This document shows, in pieces, positions 9,423 through 18,452 of a stretch of DNA of 64,000 nucleotides (position 1 is its first letter; each line of letters opens with the position of its first letter). The position numbers and the translations under genes were made by a program. Source of the DNA: Rahnella sikkimica (lineage in GTDB: Bacteria > Pseudomonadota > Gammaproteobacteria > Enterobacterales > Enterobacteriaceae). Location of the stretch: contig NZ_CP019062.1 in NCBI RefSeq assembly GCF_002951615.1, positions 1,674,001 through 1,738,000 of the forward strand, given 5' to 3'. The notes beneath the pieces are model-generated. The model searched no databases and was not told the origin of the DNA. It worked only from the letters and a program-made list of their open reading frames with translations.

Positions 9423-10853
9423 ATGCAACAACCTCTCTCTCTGCTTGCCCGCGCACTCTCTGCCGCCCTGCTGGTTTCCGCCTCCGCCTCCGCCAGCGCT
9501 TTTGCCGCTCAGCCGGACACCCTGACAGACCGCGCTGCGAAAGGCGTACTGACGGAACCGGGCGGCGCACGTCGTCTGAGCGGTGATCAGACCGCAGCGC
9601 TGAAAGCCTCGCTTTCGGACAAAACGGTGAAGAACGTGATCCTGCTGATTGGTGACGGAATGGGCGATTCAGAAATCACCTCCGCACGAAATTATGCCGA
9701 AGGCGCAGGCGGTTATTTCAAAGGCATCGATGCCCTGCCGCTGACCGGTCAGTACACACATTATTCTCTGGATAAAAAAACCCAGAAACCCAGCTATGTG
9801 ACGGATTCCGCCGCATCAGCCACCGCCTGGACGACCGGCGTAAAAAGCTATAACGGTGCGATTGGCGTGGACGTAAACGGTAAAGATCACCCGACCATTC
9901 TGGAGATCGCCAAAGCCGCAGGCAAAGCGACCGGCAACGTCTCCACAGCCGAATTGCAGGACGCCACGCCAGCCGCCCAGATTGCGCATGTCACGTCGCG
10001 TAAATGCTACGGACCGGTAGAAACCGCCGAGAAGTGCGCCAGCAATGCGCTGGAAAATGGCGGACGCGGTTCCATCACTGAACAGCTGTTGCAGGCCCGC
10101 GCCGACGTCACGCTGGGCGGCGGCAAAAAATCTTTCAGTCAGCTGGCGAAAGCCGGGGAATTCAACGGTAAATCCCTGAAAGACCAGGCACTGGCACAGG
10201 GTTATGTCTGGGTGGAAAACGCCGATCAGCTCAGCGCCATCACGCAGGCCGACCAGAAAAAACCGCTGCTGGGCTTATTCGCCGACGGCAACATGCCGGT
10301 ACGCTGGCAGGGTCCGAAAGCCACCTATCACGGCAATATCGATAAACCGGCCGTCACCTGCGAAGCCAATCCGCAGCGCACCGCAGAGATCCCAACCCTG
10401 GCCGCGATGACCGAAAAAGCCATCGACCTGCTGAAAACCCATCAGAACGGTTTCTTCCTGCAAGTGGAAGGGGCGTCGATTGATAAGCAAGATCACGCCG
10501 CCAACCCGTGCGGTCAGTTTGGTGAGACGGTTGATCTGGATGAAGCGGTGCAAAAAGCCCTCGAATTCGCCCGTCAGGATGGCAATACGCTGGTGATTGT
10601 GACCGCCGACCACGCGCATTCCAGCCAGATTATCGAAACCGATGCCAAAGCTCCCGGCCTGACGCAAACGCTGACCACCAAAGACGGCGCGCCGATGACC
10701 ATCAGCTACGGGAATTCCGAAGAGGATTCACAGGGACACACCGGGACTCAGTTGCGGATCGCCGCGTTCGGGCCACACGCCGCGAATGTCGTCGGGCTGA
10801 CCGACCAGACAGATTTGTTCTATACCATGCGGGAAGCCATGAATATTAAATGA
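9423..10853 (+). CDS. phoA: Alkaline phosphatase
   Basis: A 476-residue periplasmic alkaline phosphatase that releases phosphate from phosphomonoesters. A signal peptide ends near SASAFA/AQ (about residue 29). The nucleophile is Ser129 in [14 protein letters not shown] (E. coli Ser102). Metal ligands are seen in [11 protein letters not shown] (Asp78), [16 protein letters not shown] and SQGHTGTQ. The paired cysteines of the E. coli enzyme also appear (KCYGP, EKCAS, VTCEAN, NPCGQ). The ATG at 9423 has AAAAGGAG ahead of it and is preferred over an in-frame ATG at 9378 that would precede the signal peptide. Tandem Pho boxes upstream indicate PhoB control. Directly after its stop begins the long palindromic repeat element. 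Confidence 0.95.
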   Translation: MQQPLSLLARALSAALLVSASASASAFAAQPDTLTDRAAKGVLTEPGGARRLSGDQTAALKASLSDKTVKNVILLIGDGMGDSEITSARNYAEGAGGYFKGIDALPLTGQYTHYSLDKKTQKPSYVTDSAASATAWTTGVKSYNGAIGVDVNGKDHPTILEIAKAAGKATGNVSTAELQDATPAAQIAHVTSRKCYGPVETAEKCASNALENGGRGSITEQLLQARADVTLGGGKKSFSQLAKAGEFNGKSLKDQALAQGYVWVENADQLSAITQADQKKPLLGLFADGNMPVRWQGPKATYHGNIDKPAVTCEANPQRTAEIPTLAAMTEKAIDLLKTHQNGFFLQVEGASIDKQDHAANPCGQFGETVDLDEAVQKALEFARQDGNTLVIVTADHAHSSQIIETDAKAPGLTQTLTTKDGAPMTISYGNSEEDSQGHTGTQLRIAAFGPHAANVVGLTDQTDLFYTMREAMNIK

Positions 10854-10874
10854 TGCAGTGAGGTGCTGTCGGCG

Positions 10875-11611
10875 GACCGAGAAAATTTCGGTTTCTCACT
10901 CGCCGTGAGGGCTGGATCGAGAATATTTCGGTTTTTTAATAGCAGTGATCGCTCAGCTGCTGGCGCCGAAACCGACCAAAAGGGGAAAGTGCTTTTCCCC
11001 TTTTGGATTTCCCCACGCTTTTTCAACACGCGCTCCGCTCGCTGGCTATGTTTCAGCTACCACAGCTATTGCCGCGAAAACTTGCCGCTTCGCGGTACCC
11101 TTGCTCGGTTTCGAGCCACAGGTCTCGAAACACTTCGCCCGGCAAGCTTTCTGAAAGCGGCCATTGGCTTTTTCACCCTATTACAGTGGTTTGGTTTGCT
11201 CCTCCCCCTGCGAAGGGGGAGGCCGGGAGGGGGTTTTGCAGGCCACTGAGCCGCTACAACCAACACCCCATCCCGACCTTCCCCTCGTGAGAGGTGAAGG
11301 AGAAAAGCAAAATAATTCGGCATTGGACTTTCGATTTACATAGCCATTGGCCGCTTTCAAAACGGCGTTGAGCGAGCGGTGAGAAACAGCGAGAGTCTTT
11401 TTTCGAGCAGGTTCGAACCCGAAGCGAAAGTACCGCGCAGCGGCGGCGTTTGCGGCACTAGCCGGAGTTTCTGAAACAGTGCCAGCCAGCGGAGCGCGTG
11501 TAGAAAAAGACGCGGAGATTCCAAAGAGGGCTCGTCATAGCCCTCTTTGGTCGGTTTCGGCACGAGCAGCTGAGCGATCACTGCAATTGAGAAACCGAAA
11601 TATTCTCGGTC
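10875..11611. repeat. Long two-armed palindromic repeat, copy A
   Basis: This fills the 890 bp between phoA and cioA. Two arms (10875-11162 and 11349-11611) are imperfect inverted copies of each other. Their outer ends carry units of the form ACCGAGAA-2nt-TTTCGGTTT and their inner ends are GAAAGCGGCC (11153-11162) and GGCCGCTTTC (11349-11358). Each arm holds a strong hairpin after the string CCGAAACCGAC: 10976-11006 and 11521-11550. The stems keep pairing while their sequence differs (AAAAGGGG/CCCCTTTT against AAAGAGGG/CCCTCTTT). Small open frames in it are not conserved between arms as protein. The whole element recurs in inverted orientation at 28.0-28.7 kb. I do not know a named family that matches. 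Confidence 0.8.
11199..11240 (+). repeat. GC-rich mini-repeat nested in copy A
   Basis: A hairpin with arms CCTCCCCC (11201-11208) and GGGGGAGG (11215-11222), followed by a CCGGGAGGGGG tail, sits between the two arms of copy A. The same 42 bases occur without a mismatch at 18539-18580. A decayed second unit follows at about 11262-11302. Short GC-rich palindromes of this kind are scattered through many enterobacterial genomes, so it is probably REP-like. Confidence 0.7.
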
Positions 11612-11744
11612 TTATATAAGATCACCGCGGCTCGTACCCGCCTCAAACTGTTATACCCAATAATCACCATACTGTTCCTGTTATACCCACTCCCCTTCAT
11701 GGTTAAATCCCCTTTCATCATCTGCTATAAAAATAGGTCCTCTC

Positions 11745-13163
11745 ATGTTGGGTTTAGATGCCTTCGAGCTGGCTCGTATACAGTTCGCGTTCACCGTTTC
11801 TTTCCATATTATTTTTCCTGCTATCACCATCGGGCTGGCCAGTTTTCTGGCAGTGCTTGAAGGGATGTGGCTCAAAACCAAAAAAGAGGAATATCGCGAC
11901 CTCTATCATTTCTGGTCAAAAATCTTTGCCGTGAATTTCGGCATGGGCGTGGTTTCAGGGCTGGTGATGGCGTATCAGTTCGGGACTAACTGGAGCTTTT
12001 TCTCGTCATTTGCAGGCAGTATCACCGGCCCGCTGCTGACTTACGAAGTGCTGACCGCCTTTTTCCTCGAAGCGGGTTTTCTGGGCGTGATGCTGTTCGG
12101 CTGGAACCGCGTCGGCCCCGGTCTGCACTTTTTCGCCACCTGTATGGTCGCGCTCGGCACGCTGATGTCGACGTTCTGGATCCTCGCGTCCAACAGCTGG
12201 ATGCAGACGCCGCAGGGCTTTGAAATCGTCAACAATCAGGTGGTGCCGGTGGACTGGCTGAAAGTCATTTTCAACCCGTCGTTCCCCTACCGTTTGCTGC
12301 ACATGACCACCGCCGCGTTCCTGTCGTCGGCATTTTTCGTCGGCGCGTCTGCCGCCTGGCATCTGCTCAAAGGGCGCAATACCCCGGCGATGCGCACTAT
12401 GTTGTCGATGGCGATGTGGATGGCGCTGATCGTTTCTCCTGTTCAGGCGCTGATTGGCGACGCGCACGGGCTGAATACGCTGAAGTATCAGCCCGCGAAG
12501 ATCGCCGCAATTGAAGGCCACTGGGAGAATAAAAACGGCGAGCCGACGCCGCTGATTCTGTTTGGCTATCCGGATATGGAACGCGAGGAAACGCGTTATT
12601 CGCTGGAAATCCCCTATCTCGGCAGCCTGATCCTCACGCACAGCCTGACGCAGCAAATCCCGGCGCTGAAATCCTTCCCGAAAGAAGACCGGCCTAACTC
12701 GACCATCATTTTCTACAGTTTCCGCATTATGGCCGGGCTGGGTATGCTGATGATCGTGCTGGGATTGTGGAGCCTCTGGTTGCGCTGGCGCGGCAATCTT
12801 TATGAAAACAAAGCATTTCTGCGGTTTACGTTACTGATGGGGCCGTCGGGTTTACTGGCCTTACTGGCGGGCTGGTTTACCACTGAAATTGGCCGCCAGC
12901 CGTGGGTGGTTTATGGCCTGCTGCGCACCAAAGACGCCGTTTCCAGTCACGGCGAGATGCAAATGAGCATCAGCCTGCTACTGTTCGTGGTGATTTATTC
13001 TTCGGTGTTTGGCGTCGGTTATCTCTACATGATGAAGCTTATCCGCAAGGGGCCGCAGCCGCATGAAGGTCAGAATCAGGATCACGGCGGACCGGGGCAA
13101 CATCGCACACCGGCGCGGCCGCTGTCGGCTATTAAAGAACCGCTGAACGACGAAGGAGTCTGA
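11745..13163 (+). CDS. cioA: Cyanide-insensitive cytochrome bd-type quinol oxidase, subunit I
   Basis: A 472-residue inner-membrane quinol oxidase subunit that carries the haems and oxidises quinol while reducing oxygen to water. It is much closer to Pseudomonas CioA than to E. coli CydA: it begins LGLDAFELARIQFAFTVSFH, has a short Q-loop, and is about 50 residues shorter than CydA. The haem-ligand His21 (SFH), the His in RLLHMTTAAF, the Met in SHGEMQMS and the acidic pair in TYEVLTAFFLE are present. It forms an operon with cioB (1 base between the genes) and a DUF2474 gene. The long palindromic repeat lies upstream, leaving about 130 bp for a promoter. CioA-type oxidases are tied to growth under cyanide, nitric oxide or sulfide stress. 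Confidence 0.92.
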   Translation: MLGLDAFELARIQFAFTVSFHIIFPAITIGLASFLAVLEGMWLKTKKEEYRDLYHFWSKIFAVNFGMGVVSGLVMAYQFGTNWSFFSSFAGSITGPLLTYEVLTAFFLEAGFLGVMLFGWNRVGPGLHFFATCMVALGTLMSTFWILASNSWMQTPQGFEIVNNQVVPVDWLKVIFNPSFPYRLLHMTTAAFLSSAFFVGASAAWHLLKGRNTPAMRTMLSMAMWMALIVSPVQALIGDAHGLNTLKYQPAKIAAIEGHWENKNGEPTPLILFGYPDMEREETRYSLEIPYLGSLILTHSLTQQIPALKSFPKEDRPNSTIIFYSFRIMAGLGMLMIVLGLWSLWLRWRGNLYENKAFLRFTLLMGPSGLLALLAGWFTTEIGRQPWVVYGLLRTKDAVSSHGEMQMSISLLLFVVIYSSVFGVGYLYMMKLIRKGPQPHEGQNQDHGGPGQHRTPARPLSAIKEPLNDEGV

Positions 13164-13164
13164 A

Positions 13165-14172
13165 ATGGGTATCGATCTTCCGCTGATTTGGTTTTTGATC
13201 ATCGTCTTTGGCGTGATGATGTACGTGGTGATGGACGGCTTTGATCTGGGCATCGGCCTGCTGTTCCCGCTGGTGAAAGCAGAACATGAACGCGATGTGA
13301 TGATGAACACCGTCGCGCCCGTCTGGGATGGCAACGAAACCTGGCTGGTGCTCGGCGGCGCGGCGCTGTTTGGCGCGTTTCCGCTGGCGTATGCAGTGGT
13401 GCTCGACGCGCTGACTATCCCGCTGACGTTAATGCTGTTCGGCCTGATTTTCCGCGGCGTGGCCTTTGAGTTTCGCTTCAAAGCCAGCGCGGCAAAACGT
13501 CATGTCTGGGACAAATCGTTTATCGCCGGTTCCGTGCTGGCAACGTTTTGTCAGGGCGTGGTGCTCGGCGCGGTTGTCGGCGGCATTCCGGTGGTTAACC
13601 GCGCGTATGCCGGTGGCGCGCTGGACTGGCTGACACCGTTCAATCTGTTCTGCGGCTTCGGGCTGGTCGTGACCTACGCCCTGCTCGGCTGCACGTGGCT
13701 GATTATGAAAACCGAAGGCCGCTTGCAGGAAAGTATGCACCGCTGCGCAAAACCGCTGCTTTTCACCTTTCTGGCCGTGCTGGTGATCATCAGCGTCTGG
13801 ACGCCGCTGACGCACGCCGCCATCGCCGCGCGCTGGTTCACTTTACCGAATCTGTTCTGGTTCCTGCCGGTTCCGGTGCTGGTGCTGCTGGTGGCGTTGT
13901 GGATGTTGCGGGCGGTAAACCGTCAGTCGCACCACGCGCCGTTCCTGCTGACGCTGGCGCTGATTTTCCTCGGGTATACCGGCCTTGGGATTAGCATCTG
14001 GCCGAACATTATTCCGCCGTCCGTTTCCATCTGGGAGGCGTCCGCCCCGCCGCAAAGTCTGGGATTCATGCTGGTCGGCGCGCTGTTTATTATCCCGATT
14101 ATTCTGGTTTATACCTTCTGGAGCTATTACGTGTTCAGGGGGAAAGTGACGCCGGAACAGGGTTATCACTGA
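13165..14172 (+). CDS. cioB: Cyanide-insensitive cytochrome bd-type quinol oxidase, subunit II
   Basis: The 335-residue CydB/CioB partner of subunit I, starting MGIDLPLIWFLIIVFGVMMY, with the conserved MDGFDLGIGLLFPL and WDGNETWLVLGGAALFGAFP stretches of the family and about eight membrane helices. It binds no catalytic haem but is needed for assembly and proton/oxygen access. GAAGGAG lies 7 bases before the ATG, inside the end of cioA, so translation is probably coupled. A small DUF2474 gene follows 15 bp later. Confidence 0.92.
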   Translation: MGIDLPLIWFLIIVFGVMMYVVMDGFDLGIGLLFPLVKAEHERDVMMNTVAPVWDGNETWLVLGGAALFGAFPLAYAVVLDALTIPLTLMLFGLIFRGVAFEFRFKASAAKRHVWDKSFIAGSVLATFCQGVVLGAVVGGIPVVNRAYAGGALDWLTPFNLFCGFGLVVTYALLGCTWLIMKTEGRLQESMHRCAKPLLFTFLAVLVIISVWTPLTHAAIAARWFTLPNLFWFLPVPVLVLLVALWMLRAVNRQSHHAPFLLTLALIFLGYTGLGISIWPNIIPPSVSIWEASAPPQSLGFMLVGALFIIPIILVYTFWSYYVFRGKVTPEQGYH

Positions 14173-14187
14173 GATGCGGAGGCGTAA

Positions 14188-14355
14188 ATGAAGAAGCTCA
14201 TCAGGGAAATGGATGATGAAACCGTTATCCGTCAGCCTTTCTGGAAACGGGTCGGCTGGATGGCGACAATCTGGCTGGGCAGCGTACTGGCGCTGTTTGC
14301 CGTCGCCTCGGTGTTTAAATTACTGATGGCGGCAGCGGGAATGCGCACGCACTGA
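14188..14355 (+). CDS. DUF2474 small membrane protein, probable bd oxidase accessory subunit
   Basis: A 55-residue protein, short enough to be missed by length cut-offs. GCGGAGG stands 6 bases before the ATG and the frame ends at TGA 14353-14355. It has a charged N-terminus (MKKLIREMDDETV), a RQPFWKRVGW motif, then one membrane helix (MATIWLGSVLALFAVASVF). This is the pattern of DUF2474 proteins, which occur behind cioAB and by position resemble the CydX subunit of E. coli cytochrome bd. It is expected to stabilise the oxidase in the membrane. A strong terminator follows. Confidence 0.82.
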   Translation: MKKLIREMDDETVIRQPFWKRVGWMATIWLGSVLALFAVASVFKLLMAAAGMRTH

Positions 14356-14378
14356 TTGACTGACGTTTATTAACACCA

Positions 14379-14420
14379 AACAAAAAAACCTCCGTCAGCT
14401 TTGGCGGAGGTTTTTTGTTT
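14379..14420. terminator. Bidirectional intrinsic terminator
   Basis: AAACAAAAAAACCTCCG pairs with CGGAGGTTTTTTGTTT around a short loop, giving a T-run on both strands. It ends the cio operon and, on the other strand, the CDF gene that stops at 14465. Confidence 0.88.
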
Positions 14421-14464
14421 GCGGATATTGACCGCGAATAACGACAGCGGATAACGACAGCCAG

Positions 14465-15376
14465 TCAGCGCAGCAGGTTATCCAGACGATCGTCGTCGAT
14501 GCCGTCCGGCTCAAGGTGCGCCGTCACATCGGCAAACTTAAACAGTTTGCCCACCGCCATTTCAGCCGCATCGCCAATATCGTGCCCGATATCCACGCTC
14601 AGGTTGCCGTCAACTTCCACATGGAATTCCACAAAAACGCGGTCGCCACCGTTACGGGTGCGGATATCATGCACGCCCTTCACGCCAGCCACGCTCAGTA
14701 CGGCTTCTTTTATACGTTTACGGTCAACGGCGCTCAGCTCCCTATCCAGCAACTGCGTCAGCGCATCCGCCGCCATCCCGCGGGCATTCCAGATCATATA
14801 GAAGGAAATCAGCAATGCGCCGATGGAGTCAGAACGCGTCCAGCCAAAATAGCGCTCGAAAATCAGCGCCAGCAGCACCGCGATATTCACCGCCACGTCG
14901 GTGATGTAATGCGCGCGGTCGGCGGCAATCGCCGTGGAACCGGTGCGTTTCACCACGTAAGTTTGCATCAGTACCAGGCCGGTCGCCGCCACGCAACTGA
15001 TGATAATGACCCAGATCCCCAGCCCGAGTTGCGCCAGCGGCGCCGGGTTAATAATGCGTCCGATGGATTCCCCGCCGAGCACCAGCCCGGCCGCACCCAG
15101 CAATAACGCCTGCACAAAAGCGGCGACGGCTTCAGCCTTGCCGTGCCCGTAACGGTGGCCTTTGTCAGCAGGACGCAGGGCGTAACGCACGCCAATTAAC
15201 GTCACCATGGACGCCAGCACATCGACCAGCCCGTCGGCTGCCGACGTCAGCAGGGCAATCGAGCCCGTTGCCACCCAGGCCCAGACTTTGATGCACACCA
15301 GCACCAGCGCCACGCAGACAGAAACCAGAGAAGCGATACGCGTCAGCCCTTTATAAGACGGGGCCGGGCGACTCAT
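14465..15376 (-). CDS. Cation diffusion facilitator family metal exporter
   Basis: A 303-residue CDF antiporter with six membrane helices and a C-terminal cytoplasmic domain. The metal site is present: D48 and D52 in AADGLVD (helix 2) and H156 and D160 in AHYITD (helix 5), plus HGKAE after helix 3. By family knowledge such proteins export Zn2+, Fe2+, Cd2+ or Co2+ in exchange for protons. The layout is that of FieF/YiiP, but side-by-side likeness to E. coli FieF is moderate, so I do not use that name. It is transcribed away from the efflux operon, with 265 bp of shared upstream DNA. Confidence 0.87.
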   Translation of the reverse strand: MSRPAPSYKGLTRIASLVSVCVALVLVCIKVWAWVATGSIALLTSAADGLVDVLASMVTLIGVRYALRPADKGHRYGHGKAEAVAAFVQALLLGAAGLVLGGESIGRIINPAPLAQLGLGIWVIIISCVAATGLVLMQTYVVKRTGSTAIAADRAHYITDVAVNIAVLLALIFERYFGWTRSDSIGALLISFYMIWNARGMAADALTQLLDRELSAVDRKRIKEAVLSVAGVKGVHDIRTRNGGDRVFVEFHVEVDGNLSVDIGHDIGDAAEMAVGKLFKFADVTAHLEPDGIDDDRLDNLLR

Positions 15377-15544
15377 GAATGGCTCCGGACAAGCCGGTTT
15401 TTTTGAGAATTATTCACAGGAATTCCTGAAGCAGAGGATCAACTTTATTTGATAAATACAAATACCCGTCCGGCATTATAACCCATTTTGCGCTTTTTAA
15501 GACCTTCCCTATGGTTTGGATCTTCGTGCCCCCACTAAGGTTTA

Positions 15545-15580
15545 TTGACGTAAATTTACTTGCATTTACATCAATACAAT
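15545..15580 (+). promoter_or_regulatory. Palindromic operator and -10 box before the drug-efflux operon
   Basis: TTGACGTAAAT (15545-15555) and ATTTACATCAA (15564-15574) form an 11-bp inverted repeat with one mismatch around an 8-bp centre. TACAAT follows directly at 15575-15580 and could be the -10 box, so a bound dimer would cover the -35 region. The 30-bp length suits a TetR- or MarR-type repressor. No regulator gene is adjacent. Confidence 0.6.
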
Positions 15581-15641
15581 CTAGGTTAAAAACAAGATTT
15601 CTTTGTTCCGGCGCGCGGTCGCCGATAATCAGAAGAGCACT

Positions 15642-16832
15642 ATGACAAACGATAACAATGCAAAACCTTCCGCGTCAGATGACGCACGTTCCGAACAGTC
15701 AGAACTCGATTCCAGCCAGGTGAAATCAGGAGAAGGCCACACGCAGGACCAAAAAGTCACGAATAACGAGGCAGAAGAACCGGATGAGAAGCGCAAAGGC
15801 CCCGGCAAGAAACCCCTGATTATTCTCGGTATTGTCGTGGTGGTGATGCTGGTCGTGGCGCTGGTCTGGTGGCTGATGACCAAAGATCAGATCAGCACCG
15901 ACGATGCCTTTACCGAAGGCGACGCGGTGACCATTGCGCCAAAAATCGCCGGTTATGTGACCAACCTGGCGGTGAAAGATAACCAGTTTGTGCATAAAGG
16001 CGATCTGCTGGTGGAAATTGATCCGCGTGATGCCACGGCGCAACGCGATGCCGCGCAGGCGCAGCTTGGGCTGGCGGTGGCACAGCTCCATCAGGCGCAG
16101 GTTCAGTATGATCTGGCGAAAGTGCAGTATCCGGCGCAACTGGCGCAGGCCAAAGCCCAGCAGACGCGTGCGGAAGCCAGCCTGCTTAACGCCACGGCAG
16201 ATTTCCGTCGTCAGCGCGGTGTCGATCCGCGGGCGACCACACAACAGAATATCGACTCGTCCAGCGCGCAGGTGCGTTCTGCTGCTGCCGATCTGGAAAA
16301 TGCCAAAGCGCAGGTGCAGGTTGCCTCGCAGGTTCAGCTCAATATTCGTCAGGCTGAAACCAACGTCGAGGCCCGCGAGCAACAGGTTGAACAGGCCAAA
16401 GCGCAGCTCGAAAACGCCACGCTGAATCTTTCGTATGCGCAGGTTCGCGCACCGTTCGACGGCTACGTCACCAAGCGTAATGTGCAGCTCGGCACGCTGG
16501 TGCAGGCCGGTTCTTCGCTGTTCTCGGTGGTGTCGAAAGAGATCTGGATCGCCGCCAACTACAAAGAATCGCAGCTTGAGCGGATGCGTCCGGGCAATAA
16601 AGTTGAAATCACCGTGGACGCGTTCCCGGACATCAAACTTCACGGCCACGTTGACAGTATCCAGCAAGGCACCGGCTCGCGCTTCTCGGCCTTCCCGGCG
16701 GAAAATGCCACCGGTAACTACGTGAAAATTGTGCAGCGCGTGCCGGTCAAAATCGTCATCGACAGCGGTCTGGATGAAAATCATCATCTGCCGCTCGGCC
16801 TGTCTGTTGAACCGACGGTGACCGTCGAATGA
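15642..16832 (+). CDS. HlyD-family membrane fusion protein of a tripartite drug pump (EmrA-like)
   Basis: A 396-residue periplasmic adaptor. It has an unusually long, charged cytoplasmic N-terminus of about 60 residues, one membrane helix (PLIILGIVVVVMLVVALVWW), a biotinyl-lipoyl half domain (STDDAFTEGDAVTIAPKIAG), a long coiled-coil hairpin rich in Ala/Gln, the second lipoyl half (VRAPFDGYVTKRNVQLGTLV) and a beta-barrel. It would link the MFS pump encoded next to the outer-membrane factor encoded third. The ATG at 15642 gives MTNDNNAKPS and has AGAAGAG in front; an in-frame ATG at 15603 lies in the leader and was not used. Its stop overlaps the start of the pump gene (ATGA-type). Confidence 0.9.
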   Translation: MTNDNNAKPSASDDARSEQSELDSSQVKSGEGHTQDQKVTNNEAEEPDEKRKGPGKKPLIILGIVVVVMLVVALVWWLMTKDQISTDDAFTEGDAVTIAPKIAGYVTNLAVKDNQFVHKGDLLVEIDPRDATAQRDAAQAQLGLAVAQLHQAQVQYDLAKVQYPAQLAQAKAQQTRAEASLLNATADFRRQRGVDPRATTQQNIDSSSAQVRSAAADLENAKAQVQVASQVQLNIRQAETNVEAREQQVEQAKAQLENATLNLSYAQVRAPFDGYVTKRNVQLGTLVQAGSSLFSVVSKEIWIAANYKESQLERMRPGNKVEITVDAFPDIKLHGHVDSIQQGTGSRFSAFPAENATGNYVKIVQRVPVKIVIDSGLDENHHLPLGLSVEPTVTVE

Positions 16833-18397
16833 ATGAAGATCGCAGCTACTGGAAACCCAAGGCCAATCCGTGGGCAGTTGCCGCCGTCGTAACCATTGCG
16901 GTGTTCATGGAAATCCTGGACACCACCATCGTTAACGTGGCGCTGCCGCACGTCGCCGGTTCGTTGTCCTCCAGTTATGACGAATCAACCTGGGTTTTAA
17001 CGTCGTATCTGGTGGCCAACGGGATTGTGTTGCCGATATCCGCGTTTCTCAGCCGCGTGATGGGCCGCAAAACTTACTTCCTGATTTGTATTGGCATGTT
17101 CACCGTCTGCTCATTTTTATGCGGCGTGGCGACCGAACTCTGGCAGATGATTTTGTTCCGCATCCTGCAGGGTTTCTTCGGCGGCGGTTTGCAGCCGATC
17201 CAGCAATCGGTGCTGCTGGATTACTTCAAACCCGCCGATCGCGGCAAAGCGTTTGGCCTTTCGTCGATTGCCATCATCGTCGCCCCGGTCGTCGGGCCGA
17301 CGCTCGGCGGTTACATCACCGATAACTTCAGCTGGCGCTGGGTGTTTCTCATCAACATTCCGGTGGGGATTATCGCCCTGCTGGCGATTTATCAGTTGCT
17401 GGAAGATCCGCCGTGGGAGCGCAAAGCCAAAGGCAAACTCAGTATTGATTACATCGGTATCGGGCTGATTGCGCTCGGGCTGGGCTGTTTGCAGGTGATG
17501 ATGGATCGCGGCGAGGACGACGACTGGTTCAAATCCGGCTTTATCGTCACTTTTGCGGTGCTGGCGGCAACCGGGATTGTCGGCGCGATTTACTGGCTGC
17601 TTTACGCCAAAAAGCCGGTGGTCGATCTGCGCTGTATGAAGGATAAAAACTTCGCCATCGCCGGTTTGCTGATGGCCGGTATGGCGATGATTTTGTACGG
17701 CAGTTCGGTGGTTATTCCGCAGCTGGCGCAGCAGCAGTTAGGCTATACCGCCACGCTTTCCGGGCTGGTGATGTCGCCCGGCGCGGTGCTGATTGTACTG
17801 TCGATCCCGCTGGTGCTGAAACTGATGCCGATAATCCAGACGCGTTACATCATTGCGTTCGGCTTCTTCCTGCTCGCCGCGTCATTTATTTACTCGTCCA
17901 CGCTGACGCCGGACGTCGATTTCAAAACGCTGGTGCTGTTCCGCAGCGCGCAGTCTATCGGGCTGGGCTTCCTGTTTGTGCCGCTGACGACCATCGCGTT
18001 TATCACCATCCCGCAGCGGATGAACGCCGATGCCGCCGCGCTGTTTACCATGTTCCGTAACGTCGCCGGGTCGATCGGGATTTCGCTGGCGACGGCCGGT
18101 GTGACCGAGCGAACACAGGCGCACAGCGCGCACATGGCGCACAACATGTCGCCGCTGAACGAACAGTTTAATCAGGCCGTCAGCCGGAGTGCCGCCGCGA
18201 TCCGCGATTTCGCCCATATTGCCGGCGACCCGATGCAGCTCGCCACCGTGAAGATGTATCAGGAAATGATCTCGCAGTCGCGCATCCTGGCCTACATCGA
18301 TGTGTTCGGCTATTGCGCCATCGTTGCGGTTATTTTGATCCCATTTTGTTTCCTGCTTTCGCCGGTTAAGAGCGAAGGTAATGCCGGAGCACATTAA
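16829..18397 (+). CDS. DHA2-family multidrug MFS pump (EmrB-like)
   Basis: A 522-residue, 14-helix drug:proton antiporter. It contains the family motifs LDTTIVNVALPHVAGSL (motif D1 in helix 1), SAFLSRVMGRKTYF (motif A) and APVVGPTLGGYITDNFSWRW (motif C), as in EmrB and FarB. The start overlaps the stop of the adaptor gene by four bases, giving coupled translation. With the HlyD protein before it and the NodT-type outer-membrane factor after it, it forms a complete three-part pump. Substrates cannot be told from sequence. Confidence 0.92.
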   Translation: MNEDRSYWKPKANPWAVAAVVTIAVFMEILDTTIVNVALPHVAGSLSSSYDESTWVLTSYLVANGIVLPISAFLSRVMGRKTYFLICIGMFTVCSFLCGVATELWQMILFRILQGFFGGGLQPIQQSVLLDYFKPADRGKAFGLSSIAIIVAPVVGPTLGGYITDNFSWRWVFLINIPVGIIALLAIYQLLEDPPWERKAKGKLSIDYIGIGLIALGLGCLQVMMDRGEDDDWFKSGFIVTFAVLAATGIVGAIYWLLYAKKPVVDLRCMKDKNFAIAGLLMAGMAMILYGSSVVIPQLAQQQLGYTATLSGLVMSPGAVLIVLSIPLVLKLMPIIQTRYIIAFGFFLLAASFIYSSTLTPDVDFKTLVLFRSAQSIGLGFLFVPLTTIAFITIPQRMNADAAALFTMFRNVAGSIGISLATAGVTERTQAHSAHMAHNMSPLNEQFNQAVSRSAAAIRDFAHIAGDPMQLATVKMYQEMISQSRILAYIDVFGYCAIVAVILIPFCFLLSPVKSEGNAGAH

Positions 18398-18452
18398 GTT
18401 GAAAAAGATAAGCTCTACTCCGAGAATTCAGCCATCGGTGATGTCATTGAAA

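Noticed and set aside
10863..11581. Several open frames of 66-128 codons within repeat copy A on both strands
   Set aside because: The same DNA in copy B does not keep the frames, stems rather than codons are conserved, and none has a ribosome site in a sensible place. Treated as non-coding repeat.
14465..15376. Naming the CDF protein FieF
   Set aside because: Metal-site residues match but overall likeness to E. coli FieF is moderate; many enterobacteria carry fieF elsewhere beside cpxP.
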